Below, piece by piece: positions 1 to 8,549 of a DNA stretch of 64,000 bases; the first letter of the stretch is position 1, and the number at the start of each line of letters is the position of its first letter. Origin of the DNA: Clostridioides sp. ES-S-0054-01. Lineage in GTDB: Bacteria > Bacillota > Clostridia > Peptostreptococcales > Peptostreptococcaceae. The translations under genes were made by a program, and so were the position numbers. Under the pieces are notes generated by a model that saw nothing but the letters and a program-made list of their open reading frames with translations, did not search any database and was not told the DNA's origin. The stretch covers positions 2,015,001 to 2,079,000 of the forward strand of contig CP067346.1 of assembly GCA_021561035.1 (NCBI GenBank), given 5' to 3'.

Positions 1-119
1 ACTGCTGTCCTGTGGCTTTTCCTTTAATACAAATGATGAAATTTTTATGATGGAATTTTAATTTGTATACCTTACAAAAAGGTGTTCAATAAACGCATTA
101 GAGTAGTTGATTTACCTAC

Positions 120-677
120 TTAATCGTATTTTTTATGAATACCTAATAACACAGTATCAATAGAATCAATTAAACCTTTTATAGCTTCTTCTTTATTCAA
201 AAGTGATTTCCCAAGTTGCAAAGTCGAATAACCATGAAGTACACTCATTATTAGGTTTAATACTTCACCTGTATTCTTTGTCTTTAGATTACAAGAAAGA
301 ATAAGTTTTTCTAATAAGGATTTATATTCATCAAAGATTTCTAATGTTTCATTATTTCCATGCCAAGTAGCCCACTGAATAGTTTCATAAACACCAGGAT
401 GAGCAATTATAAAGTTAAAATATGCAATACTTATACATTTTATAGCTGTATCTCCAAAATTGCCAATAGCCACCTTTGTCATCTGATTATTCATCTCTCT
501 CATTCCTTTATGAGCTACTTCAAGCAATAAGTCATCCAGACTTTCTATATGATTGTACAAAGATGGTGTACGTATGCCTAGATTTTCTGCAATAACTTTT
601 AAAGAAACCTTGTTAAGCCCATCTTTATTAGCTATATCTGATGCAGCTTGTATAACCATTTCTCTACTAACACGCAT
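120..677 (-). CDS. TetR/AcrR-family transcriptional repressor
   Basis: A 185-residue protein with an N-terminal TetR-type helix-turn-helix (about residues 8-50, including the typical YNHIESLDDL stretch at 41-50), followed by an all-helical ligand/dimerisation domain. The start is supported by a GAGGGAGAAT ribosome site just upstream. It is divergent from the hydrolase at 935, and the 257-bp gap between them holds a consensus promoter overlapped by a 21-bp palindrome. This suggests it represses itself and/or the hydrolase. The ligand is unknown. Family assignment is firm; the target is inference. Confidence 0.85.
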   Translation of the reverse strand: MRVSREMVIQAASDIANKDGLNKVSLKVIAENLGIRTPSLYNHIESLDDLLLEVAHKGMREMNNQMTKVAIGNFGDTAIKCISIAYFNFIIAHPGVYETIQWATWHGNNETLEIFDEYKSLLEKLILSCNLKTKNTGEVLNLIMSVLHGYSTLQLGKSLLNKEEAIKGLIDSIDTVLLGIHKKYD

Positions 678-783
678 TATTCTCCCTCTTTCATTTAAAA
701 TTAATTACCTTATTAGTTTAGCTAATCTAATTAGTTTCGTCAATCATTGTAATTTATAAAATTCTTTATACTATCATAAAATC

Positions 784-812
784 TTGACAATTTAATACTA
801 ATATCATATAAT
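784..812 (+). promoter_or_regulatory. Consensus sigma-A promoter for the hydrolase
   Basis: TTGACA at 784-789 and TATAAT at 807-812 with exactly 17 bp between them, pointing at the hydrolase start at 935. Confidence 0.75.
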
Positions 813-830
813 ACTAATTAAATTAGTATT
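810..830. promoter_or_regulatory. Putative TetR operator palindrome
   Basis: AATACTAAT (810-818), three bases, then ATTAGTATT (822-830): a perfect inverted repeat overlapping the -10 box and probable transcription start. Further copies of the ACTAAT/ATTAGT half-site occur around 794-850. Position and symmetry fit a repressor operator for the adjacent TetR protein; binding is inferred. Confidence 0.55.
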
Positions 831-934
831 AAAACTAATATCATTAGTATTATATTAAATTATATATTACAATTTTATTTTAGAGTTTGATTAATATAAC
901 AATCACTAATATATCAAACTGAGAGGAGATTTTT

Positions 935-1633
935 ATGGAAAAAAAATATTTCAAAATTCATGGAGTTCCTTCAATCCTTTGGGGAAATCCTTCAAGTAAA
1001 TTATACATTTACATACATGGACAATGTGGTAATAAAGAGGAGGCTGAAGATTTTGCTAATATTGTTGTTCCCCATGAATGGCAAGTTTTAAGTATTGATT
1101 TACCTGAACATGGAGAACGTAAAGAAGAAAAAAATTCATTTAATCCATGGCATGTTGTCCCAGAACTAGTATCAATTATGGAATATACAAAGTGCCACTG
1201 GAATCAAATTTCGTTATATGCAAATAGTATTGGAGCATGGTTTAGTATGTTGAGTTTTGAAAAAGAGAACTTAGAGGAGTGTATTTTTGTATCTCCAATT
1301 CTTGATATGCAACAGCTTATTTCAAATATGATGCTTTGGGCAAATGTATCAGAAGAGCAACTTAAACATGAACTAATTATCCCAACTTCATTTGGGCATA
1401 CTCTTTCATGGGAATATCTACAATATGCAAAACAACATCCTATCACTCAATGGAATGTACCAACAAAAATATTATATGGTAGGTATGATGAACTTACTGA
1501 AATCAGCGTTGTAGAGAAATTTATAGAAAAGTTTAATTGCAACCTTACTATTATGGAAAATGGTAAACATTGGTTTAACACACCACAAGAATTAAATACA
1601 TTATATGAATGGCTAAATACTTTAGTTAAATAA
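935..1633 (+). CDS. Alpha/beta-fold hydrolase
   Basis: A 232-residue serine-hydrolase fold. The oxyanion-hole motif IHGQ is near residue 28. The nucleophile elbow reads ANSIG (Ser98) instead of the textbook GxSxG, and the likely acid and base are Asp185 (YGRYDE) and His212 (GKHW). There is no signal peptide, so it is cytoplasmic. The start is set by GAGAGGAGAT upstream. It is probably under control of the divergent TetR gene, which suggests a detoxification or xenobiotic role. The substrate cannot be read from sequence. Confidence 0.8.
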   Translation: MEKKYFKIHGVPSILWGNPSSKLYIYIHGQCGNKEEAEDFANIVVPHEWQVLSIDLPEHGERKEEKNSFNPWHVVPELVSIMEYTKCHWNQISLYANSIGAWFSMLSFEKENLEECIFVSPILDMQQLISNMMLWANVSEEQLKHELIIPTSFGHTLSWEYLQYAKQHPITQWNVPTKILYGRYDELTEISVVEKFIEKFNCNLTIMENGKHWFNTPQELNTLYEWLNTLVK

Positions 1634-1800
1634 AAAATAATTATATTATTACTATAATTACATTGTTTATAAATACTTATTTAATTAACTTTATTTTAGT
1701 ATTATTAAAATAGTTACATAAATAACAAATCAGTCATTGTTACAGAACCTGAAAGTATACAGAACATTAAGAAGTCTTTAATGATTAATCAGAATAGAAA

Positions 1801-1840
1801 AAAGAGAGATGTAATATTGTACAACTCTCTTTCTTCTATA
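1801..1840 (+). terminator. Possible terminator downstream of the hydrolase
   Basis: Imperfect stem AGAGAGATGT / ACAACTCTCT followed by a T-rich tail, about 170 bp after the hydrolase stop. Confidence 0.4.
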
Positions 1841-2463
1841 AAGCTGTATAACTTTTATTTATCACTATCAATAAATTATAGTTATCTACAAAATTCAATC
1901 TTTCATTCTCTATTAATATATACATATTTATTGTGTCATTAAGATATAGTATCAAATAAAATCTAACAAAATTAACTATAAAACATCTATTATATAAATA
2001 TTAACTCTTAAATTTTAAATATACTATATAGTTTTATTGTTATCATCATTTATTTCGATAATTTTCTTATGCATGATACCTATGTTTTTATATGATTTCA
2101 GTTCTGATAAAGTAATTACTTTAATTGCAAGAATACTATATTTTTCCGACTATCTTATAGTCATTTTATTCTTGATATTTATAATTAATGGTACTAAATA
2201 CTCCCCATTTATACTTGAAAATATAAAAAGGTTCAAAAAAGAAATTTATCAATTTCAGAAACTGGAAAAGCAAAAGCTATTCTATTTACTACTCTAAACG
2301 AAATTTGCAAAGCTCTATAGTGCCAGACAGGTGATATACTTAAATCTGTAGAAGATAAAAAAGATAAAAAAAGTTTGTTCAAAAGCACTCCTTTTATTGA
2401 ATTATATCCCTTTAAGATACAGTTAAAATATGTAAAACTATCTAACTCTAGTAGAGTTTTATT
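1841..2463. other. Decayed AT-rich stretch without an intact gene
   Basis: The only sizeable open frame is a hydrophobic 86-codon one at 2037-2297 that starts at TTG without a clear ribosome site. It seems to continue after a frame change as ISETGKAKAILF up to a stop near 2320. This looks like a decayed membrane-protein gene, but I cannot name the family. Confidence 0.3.
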
Positions 2464-2684
2464 ATGTCCAAAATTAAGGTATCATTAGAATAAAAAATCA
2501 AAACAGTTGAATTACATTTTTCTAAAGAGTTTAATTTAATAGCAGAAAAACATTTTGTTCTATACAATAAAATTAGAATATGGATTCTTAAATATAAAGA
2601 AAAATGGATTGATTAGAAAATCAAAAAGGTAAGTTAACTCAATTAGACGAGATAAAATTGGAATTGAAAATTTTAAAATCATGA
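2464..2684 (+). pseudogene. Remnant of IS3-family OrfA-like transposase
   Basis: Reading from ATG at 2464 gives MSKIKVSLE, a stop, then KIKTVELHFSKEFNLIAEKH and IRIWILKYKEKWID. That is followed by a second stop and, after a frame change, QKGKLTQLDEIKLELKILK. The order helix-turn-helix, RIWxxKYKExG, then a charged leucine-rich tail is that of IS3/IS150 OrfA proteins. Two in-frame stops and at least one frameshift make it non-functional, and no OrfB follows. Confidence 0.5.
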
Positions 2685-2797
2685 AACACAAATTACAACT
2701 AGAGAATAATAATTAAACTATCCCAGAATTAAGATAAATATAAAGTGATTAAATCTTTATTCAATGAGAAGAAACTTCTATTATCCAGCAGTAAAAC

Positions 2798-3024
2798 ATT
2801 TACATTCCATATAGTTAATATAAAACCTACTCTAGAAAGAAATATAAAAAAATTAGAAAAGTATTTACATTCCATATAGTTAATATAAAACGTAACTTAT
2901 CTCAAAGTGCAAAAGAGCTTGAAATATCTATTTACATTCCATATAGTTAATATAAAACCATTAAGTAGTACAACTATATTTGCAGATTCATTTGTATTTA
3001 CATTCCATATAGTTAATATAAAAC
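2798..3024 (-). CRISPR. Short CRISPR array: 4 identical 29-bp repeats, 3 spacers
   Basis: Repeats at 2798-2826, 2863-2891, 2930-2958 and 2996-3024 are identical. On the minus strand each begins GTTTTATATTAACTATATGG and ends AATGTAAAT, the form I know from C. difficile type I-B arrays. Spacers are 36, 38 and 37 bp (2827-2862, 2892-2929, 2959-2995). No cas gene lies in the window, so processing would rely on Cas proteins encoded elsewhere. Orientation is set by the known repeat direction and the leader-like sequence at 3025 onward. Confidence 0.95.
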
Positions 3025-3190
3025 CCCAAAATAAATTGAGTATTTCCAACGCTTATACATATACCATCCTCTTAAATTTGCAGTGAGCGAGCAATAGTGC
3101 AATTGATAACAGTTATCATATGCTCTCAAAGCTTTATATTTCAACTGTTATGCCCTACTTTATCTCAAAAATCGCTCACTGCAAAACTTC
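3025..3190 (-). promoter_or_regulatory. CRISPR leader with a large inverted repeat
   Basis: It lies immediately upstream of the array in its reading direction. A perfect 14-bp inverted repeat (TTTGCAGTGAGCGA, 3077-3090; complement 3172-3185) encloses a second pair (ATAACAGTT 3106-3114 / AACTGTTAT 3143-3151) and a small palindrome GATAAC-A-GTTATC. Leader function is inferred from position; the structure is seen directly. Confidence 0.55.
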
Positions 3191-3480
3191 TATATTTTTA
3201 TTATATCATAAAACTCACATTATAAAATAAAAATGGGATAATTTAGCAAAGTAAGAGCATCTATATGTTTGTAAATGCTTAACTATACTCTCTATTCCAA
3301 TAATACCTTTTTCTTTTTAGGTTTCTAAAATATTTAATATAATTATAATTATCTTCTTTTCTGTAAAACATATACGCACAACAAAAAGTTATCTTAAATA
3401 AAAATAACTATGTATAGGTATTCTCATTTAGAAGAAACGGATAAAAAGACTTCTGACAATTTAAGCAAAATATTATTTAC
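3191..3480. other. AT-rich intergenic stretch, no supported gene
   Basis: Only very short open frames occur here. The best is a 30-codon minus-strand frame encoding a basic, Tyr-rich peptide, with no clear ribosome site. Confidence 0.4.
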
Positions 3481-3487
3481 ATAAAAA

Positions 3488-3543
3488 AACTGACTGTCAA
3501 TTAAACCTAAAAAATGGTTTTGTCAGTTAAATGTCAGTCAGTT
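3488..3543. terminator. Hairpin between CRISPR region and rpiR-type gene
   Basis: AACTGACTG (3488-3496) pairs with CAGTCAGTT (3535-3543), with a further internal repeat of the same motif. It lies just downstream of the minus-strand regulator gene and may terminate it. Confidence 0.4.
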
Positions 3544-3620
3544 ATTTTATAATACTTTTGTCCAAACATCGCTATATTTGAACCTTTTAATAATCAACAA
3601 TACTTATTAATATACAAATT

Positions 3621-4493
3621 TTACTCATACACAGAATATTTTTTCCAAATTTGCTCTAAATCATCAAAGTGTTGTTTAATATCTTCTTTTTCCTTCATCC
3701 CAACAGATATAGCAAGAGCATTTGAAATACTAAGAGCTGGAACTAGAGAATCTACAAACGAAGCCATATTACTTTTAACTAAAAGAGTATTATCTGCAAG
3801 TGATGCTACTGGTGCAAATAAGCTATCTGTTAATGATATTACATGAGCTCCTTTTTCCTTGGCATAATTGACAATTTGATAAGATTTCTTCGAATAACGA
3901 GGGAAACTAATCGCAACTATAACATCTTCTTCATTTATTCTTACAATCTGCTCAAAAGCATCTCCCATATCCATTCTAATTATATGAACATTGTCAAGTA
4001 TTATATCTAAGTAGAAACCTAAATATTGAGCTACTACAAAAGAACTTCTCATTCCAAGTATATATATTTTTCTCGCTTTTAAAAGTTTATTAGAAGCTTC
4101 TTTAAATGCTCTTTCGTCAATTTCTTCTAATGTAGATCTTATATTATCTATATCACTCTTTAAAACTTTGTTCAATATTGCGAAATCATCTGAATAATCA
4201 TTTGCCATTTCAACTCTTTGTACTGTAGTTAGTTTATTTTTTATGAGTTCTTGAAGTGCAGCTTGTAATTTAGGATATCCACTATAACCTAAGGCATTTG
4301 CAAATCTTACAACTGTAGATTCACTTACTCCTACAGTTTCACCCAATTTGCATGCAGTCATAAATGCAACTTTATCATAATTATTTAAAATATATTGCGC
4401 TATAAGTTTTTGTCCTTTACTCAATCTCGTATATTGAGATTGTATATTTGATATCAAATGTTTACTGTCCTTCATTTCATTTGTTTCTTCCAT
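3621..4493 (-). CDS. RpiR/MurR-family regulator (HTH + SIS)
   Basis: A 290-residue protein. The N-terminal RpiR helix-turn-helix spans about residues 14-90, with the hallmark VSESTVVRFANALGYSGYP. A sugar-isomerase (SIS) domain spans about residues 130-255 and binds phosphosugars in this family. The start has AAAGGAG upstream. No sugar-transport or sugar-catabolic gene lies next to it, so its regulon is elsewhere or unknown. Confidence 0.85.
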   Translation of the reverse strand: MEETNEMKDSKHLISNIQSQYTRLSKGQKLIAQYILNNYDKVAFMTACKLGETVGVSESTVVRFANALGYSGYPKLQAALQELIKNKLTTVQRVEMANDYSDDFAILNKVLKSDIDNIRSTLEEIDERAFKEASNKLLKARKIYILGMRSSFVVAQYLGFYLDIILDNVHIIRMDMGDAFEQIVRINEEDVIVAISFPRYSKKSYQIVNYAKEKGAHVISLTDSLFAPVASLADNTLLVKSNMASFVDSLVPALSISNALAISVGMKEKEDIKQHFDDLEQIWKKYSVYE

Positions 4494-4891
4494 TTTTTTC
4501 TCCTTTTAGTTATTAAACTATTTTGTTTTTATTAACACTGCCTTTTTCTCTAAAAATTTTATTACTTTATTTTTTATCTCAATTTCATCTTAGTTTTTAT
4601 TATAGCTTCTTAAACTCATAAAATTCTAACTTTTCTGTACCTTATACTTCACATAGTATTTTTGATTAAATTTATTATACCATCTTTTCTTGCATTTTTT
4701 AATATTTATCCAATATTTCTTTTAAATTTTTCAATTTTTACTCATTTAAAAGTTATCCATCTTATTATGCATATTTAAGTGTATATTTTATTTTGAAAGT
4801 AAGTTATCATATACTTATTATTTAAAGTATTTTTAGTAGGTCACAATATATATATTAACTCTTAATAGAATCTTGTCAAGTTTTTTAGTAT
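4494..4891. other. AT-rich intergenic region
   Basis: No gene seen. A minus-strand TTGACA (4874-4879) with an ATATTA-complement -10 about 16 bp away could be a promoter for the RpiR gene with a long 5' leader. This is a weak call. Confidence 0.35.
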
Positions 4892-5473
4892 TTATTGTGA
4901 TTTTTTCTTTTCAATTAAAATCAATTGTGGTGGGTTATTGACTTGATTTAAAAACTTGGATTCTAAAACATTAAATTCATCTTGATTTAAATTATTGACA
5001 AGGTTATATATACAATCTTTTTCCTCTTGACCTCCATCATGCCCTGTATATATGGCAATGCTTATTACTCCATTTTCTTTTAACATTTCTAAACTCAATT
5101 TTATAGCCTTTAAAGTTGTATCTGGTTTGGTTATAATTGAATGTTTTGCTCTTGGGAGATACCCCAAGTTAAATAAAACACATGAAACTTTTTCTTTTAT
5201 ATATTTATTCATATTTTCATGCCCATCAAATATCAATTTTACTCTGTCTGTATATCCTTCTTTCTCTAATTTCTTTCTTGTAGACTTTATCGCTTCCTCT
5301 TGTATATCAAAAGCATATACAAAGCCTTCTTCCCCAACCTTTTCAGCTAAATACCTTGTGTCATGCCCATTTCCCATAGTAGCATCAATTACTATATCAC
5401 CTTCATTTATAATATTTTCTAAATAAAATTTATTTATATCTGTAATTTTAGTTAAATATTTTGCATATGCCAT
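4892..5473 (-). CDS. Class I SAM-dependent rRNA methyltransferase, YtqB-like
   Basis: 193 residues from the start chosen here. GTAGGGAGAA lies about 10 bases before the ATG at 5473; an upstream in-frame ATG at 5494 lacks such a site. SAM-binding motif I reads VIDATMGNGHDT, followed by the acidic loop YAFDIQ and a motif-IV-like NLGYLP, as in the YtqB/PF06962 family. YtqB-type enzymes methylate RNA in the cytoplasm. It follows the pseudouridine synthase gene closely, so the two RNA-modification genes probably form an operon. Confidence 0.8.
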   Translation of the reverse strand: MAYAKYLTKITDINKFYLENIINEGDIVIDATMGNGHDTRYLAEKVGEEGFVYAFDIQEEAIKSTRKKLEKEGYTDRVKLIFDGHENMNKYIKEKVSCVLFNLGYLPRAKHSIITKPDTTLKAIKLSLEMLKENGVISIAIYTGHDGGQEEKDCIYNLVNNLNQDEFNVLESKFLNQVNNPPQLILIEKKKSQ

Positions 5474-5528
5474 AATACCATTTCTCCCTACCATTAACTT
5501 TATTTCATTTTTTTAGTTTATTTTTATC

Positions 5529-6245
5529 TTATTTTATTGATTTTAAATATTTTATTTCATCTTCTGTTAAGTATCTGTATTCTCCAATTTTTGTGTCTTT
5601 TAATACTATTTTCCCTACAGAAATCCTTCTTAAATTTAAAACTGGATGATTTATAGCTTTACACATTTTTCTTACTTGTCTATTTCTACCCTCATGTATA
5701 GTTATTTCACACACTGAATAATTCTTTTCTTTATTTTCTTTAGTTACTCTTATCTTGGCAGGTGCTGTTGTGTAATCTTCTATTTTTAATCCTGTTTCGA
5801 ATTTTCTTATTTCATCATTACTTATAATCCCCTTCACACTTGCCACATACGTTTTATCAATTTCATGTTTTGGATGAGTAAGTTTGTATGTCAAATCGCC
5901 ATCATTAGTAAGTATTAATAACCCACTAGTTTCATAGTCTAATCGCCCTATTGGATATACTCTTTCCTTCACATCTTTAAGTATATCTATTACACTTGGT
6001 CTGTTAAACTGGTCTTTTACTGTAGTTATATATCCCTCTGGTTTATTTAATACTATATAAATATAATTTTCACTTGGCTTTACTTTTTTATTATCAAATT
6101 CTACTATATCTTTTTCTTCATCAATATTAAAAGACAACTCTTTTACTACACTTCCATTTACTTTTATTCTTCCTTCAAGAATTATTTCTTCTGATTTTCT
6201 TCTAGATGCAATTCCACAAGAAGCTATATACTTATTAATTCTCAT
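5529..6245 (-). CDS. rRNA pseudouridine synthase (RsuA/RluB family)
   Basis: 238 residues. An N-terminal S4 RNA-binding domain (about 1-60, MRINKYIASCGIASRRKSEE) precedes the RsuA/RluB catalytic domain, whose signature GRLDYETSGLL places the catalytic Asp at 103. Length and layout match RluB/RsuA, which modify a uridine in 23S or 16S rRNA; the exact site cannot be fixed here. AAGGAAGG precedes the start. It is first gene of a pair with the methyltransferase. Confidence 0.88.
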   Translation of the reverse strand: MRINKYIASCGIASRRKSEEIILEGRIKVNGSVVKELSFNIDEEKDIVEFDNKKVKPSENYIYIVLNKPEGYITTVKDQFNRPSVIDILKDVKERVYPIGRLDYETSGLLILTNDGDLTYKLTHPKHEIDKTYVASVKGIISNDEIRKFETGLKIEDYTTAPAKIRVTKENKEKNYSVCEITIHEGRNRQVRKMCKAINHPVLNLRRISVGKIVLKDTKIGEYRYLTEDEIKYLKSIK

Positions 6246-6436
6246 ACATAATCCTTCCTTATCCTAAATTATATGTTATTTAATATTTTTATCAATGTTA
6301 ATTTTGCTACATTATTATACTATACTAGACCTTAATTAAAAACAAGCTAAAAAATTATTTAATTTTCCTAAATAATTGTAATTTCTTTTCACATACTATT
6401 AATATGTAATAGCTGACTAAACACTATTTTAAGGAA

Positions 6437-7522
6437 GTGATTATTATTTCAAAAGAAAATATAAAGTATTATTTAATAGTCGTGTTTATTGGAATTTTAT
6501 TTTTTAAATTTATTAATACTCCATCAGATTTTATATCTAGCATTGAAGGATTCTTAAAGTTTTTTAGCCCATTTTTTCTAGCTATTTTACTTGCTTTACT
6601 TTTAAATCCACTTGTAATGCTCTTTGAAATAAAATTCAAAACACATAGGCTTTTAGCCATTTTTTTATCTTATATATTTATAGGTATTATTTTAGCTTTT
6701 GCCATTAGGTTGTTAATTCCATCAATAGCCAATACATTAAATAGATTGATAAATGAAATGCCTATGTATACTGATTATATGAACAATTTTATAGAAAAAA
6801 ATATGTCAAACATAGATTTTCTAAAAGCTTTAATTCCTCATATACAATATAGTTTAGATAATGTATTAAAAGAAGCAAGTAATTTTATTAGTAGAATTCC
6901 TAAAAACGTCTTAATCTATACACTTAGCATATCCTCTATGTTATTTAATATGACAATGGGGTTTATACTATCTATATATATTATATATGACAAAGAAAAA
7001 ATCGCATTGGGATTTAAGAGATTCCTATACTCTTCTACTGCTAGAAACAAAGCAGATAACATTATAGAATTTTTTAGAACTACTCATGATATTTTCTATG
7101 ATTATTTGCTTGGTAGAATATTAGACTCTCTTATTATTGGTATAATTGCATTTTTAGGATTTCAATTTGTTATCCGAATAGAAAATGCTTTATTTTTAGC
7201 TTCAATAATATTCTTAGGTAATATAATACCTTATTTTGGTCCTTTTATTGGTGCAATCCCTCCGATAGCCATGACAATATTATATAGCCCTCAAAAAACT
7301 ATATGGGTCATTGTATTTATATTTATATTGCAACAATTAGATGGAAATTTTATAGAGCCAAAAGTTATGGGTAATCAGGTTGGTATAGGAGCTATATGGG
7401 TAATTTCTGCTATTTTAATAGGTCAATCTCTATTTGGTTTTATAGGAGTTTTTCTTTCAGTACCAATAGCTGCTGTCGTAAAAACTTACGTCGATAAATA
7501 TATAGATAATCGCTTACAATAG
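6437..7522 (+). CDS. AI-2E/PerM-family membrane transporter
   Basis: About 360 residues with seven to eight hydrophobic segments, a large soluble loop after the second or third helix, and the family ending GIGAIWVISAILIGQSLFG ... GVFLSVPIAAV. Members of this family (PerM, YtvI, YueF) export small molecules or ions; no substrate is evident. The start is unusual. AAGGAAGTGA (6431-6440) is an almost perfect ribosome site, and the GTG at 6437 lies inside it. The true start is probably an ATT codon at 6443-6448. The next in-frame ATG would delete the first helices. Confidence 0.82.
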   Translation: MIIISKENIKYYLIVVFIGILFFKFINTPSDFISSIEGFLKFFSPFFLAILLALLLNPLVMLFEIKFKTHRLLAIFLSYIFIGIILAFAIRLLIPSIANTLNRLINEMPMYTDYMNNFIEKNMSNIDFLKALIPHIQYSLDNVLKEASNFISRIPKNVLIYTLSISSMLFNMTMGFILSIYIIYDKEKIALGFKRFLYSSTARNKADNIIEFFRTTHDIFYDYLLGRILDSLIIGIIAFLGFQFVIRIENALFLASIIFLGNIIPYFGPFIGAIPPIAMTILYSPQKTIWVIVFIFILQQLDGNFIEPKVMGNQVGIGAIWVISAILIGQSLFGFIGVFLSVPIAAVVKTYVDKYIDNRLQ

Positions 7523-7590
7523 CTTATATATACTGTGATTTTAATTTTTAGTTTAAAAATTGACTGTTATTTGTTAAATTATTTCTCAAA

Positions 7591-7630
7591 AAAATATCTC
7601 TTAGTAAGAAAACTTGCTAAGAGATATTTT
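7591..7630. terminator. Strong bidirectional terminator
   Basis: An 18-bp stem (7591-7608 with 7613-7630, one G-T pair) around a 4-base loop, flanked by A and T runs. It lies between the converging transporter and lipoprotein genes. Confidence 0.85.
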
Positions 7631-7679
7631 TTATAATATATATTTTGTTCATTAAATGCATGTAGACATTTTATATTTA

Positions 7680-8333
7680 TTAATTATTTGAGTTTTGAGA
7701 ATTTCCACTATTATCTGAACCACCACTAGTATCTTGTGGAGTTGGTACTGGAGTTGGATTACTACTATTTGGCTTTTCTTGAGTTTGAGAAGAATTGTTA
7801 TTATCAGGCTTATCGCCTTTTGACTTTTTATTGCTATTTTTAGAACTAGATTTATTATTCTTATTACTTTCACTATAAGAAGATTTCCTTGCATCTGATT
7901 CTACTCTATACCTATCTTCTCCCGCCGTATCTTTTGCCTTTTTCTTTCTTTGTTCTTCTGCTTCATTTTGTTCTTTTTCTAATTTAGTTAATTCTTCTTT
8001 CTTTTTAGTTGCCTCTTCTTTAATAGCAGATGAACCATTTTTTATTTTTTCTATAAGTTTAAGTTCCTTAATCGCATCCTCATAATTTTTTAATTCTTCA
8101 AACTCAGTCATGTTTGACATTCTCATAGCTTGCATATACATAGCTCTTGCATTCTCATTAGTATTATCTTCTTCTAATGCAGAGGATAATGATTCCATAG
8201 CTTTTTTATAGTCATGTTTTTCTAAATATGTTTTTCCCTGCTCTACTAAATTTATTTCATCTTTTTTATTAAATGAACATCCTACAAGAAATATAGATAA
8301 TATCGATATTAATAAAATTACTCTTCCTCTCAT
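7680..8333 (-). CDS. TPR-containing lipoprotein with Ser/Asn-rich tail
   Basis: 217 residues from the ATG at 8333, chosen because AAGGAGGGATTTA lies directly before it; an in-frame ATG 18 bases upstream overlaps that site. A lipoprotein signal ends in the lipobox LVGC, so the mature protein is membrane-anchored outside the cell. A TPR-like helical pair (LVEQGKTYLEKHDYKKAMES) follows, then a charged coiled coil, then a low-complexity Ser/Asn/Pro tail that may span or stick to the wall. Function unknown. Confidence 0.75.
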   Translation of the reverse strand: MRGRVILLISILSIFLVGCSFNKKDEINLVEQGKTYLEKHDYKKAMESLSSALEEDNTNENARAMYMQAMRMSNMTEFEELKNYEDAIKELKLIEKIKNGSSAIKEEATKKKEELTKLEKEQNEAEEQRKKKAKDTAGEDRYRVESDARKSSYSESNKNNKSSSKNSNKKSKGDKPDNNNSSQTQEKPNSSNPTPVPTPQDTSGGSDNSGNSQNSNN

Positions 8334-8549
8334 TAAATCCCTCCTTGTCATATACTTTAAATTTTATCATAATTAGAAAGTTTTTAAAATATTTTATATT
8401 TATTACAAGAAATTTGCTAGTAAAGCGAAAAATAAGCAGATATACTAAGAATGATACAACAAACTAAAAATTAATTTAGAGATACATATCTTAGCAAATC
8501 TGCTAGTAATAAACTTTAATATTTAATTTTTATTATATACTTCTTTATT

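Noticed and set aside
3280..3380. 30-codon minus-strand basic peptide as a CRISPR-linked type I toxin
   Set aside because: It has no hydrophobic helix as in known C. difficile type I toxins and no ribosome site.
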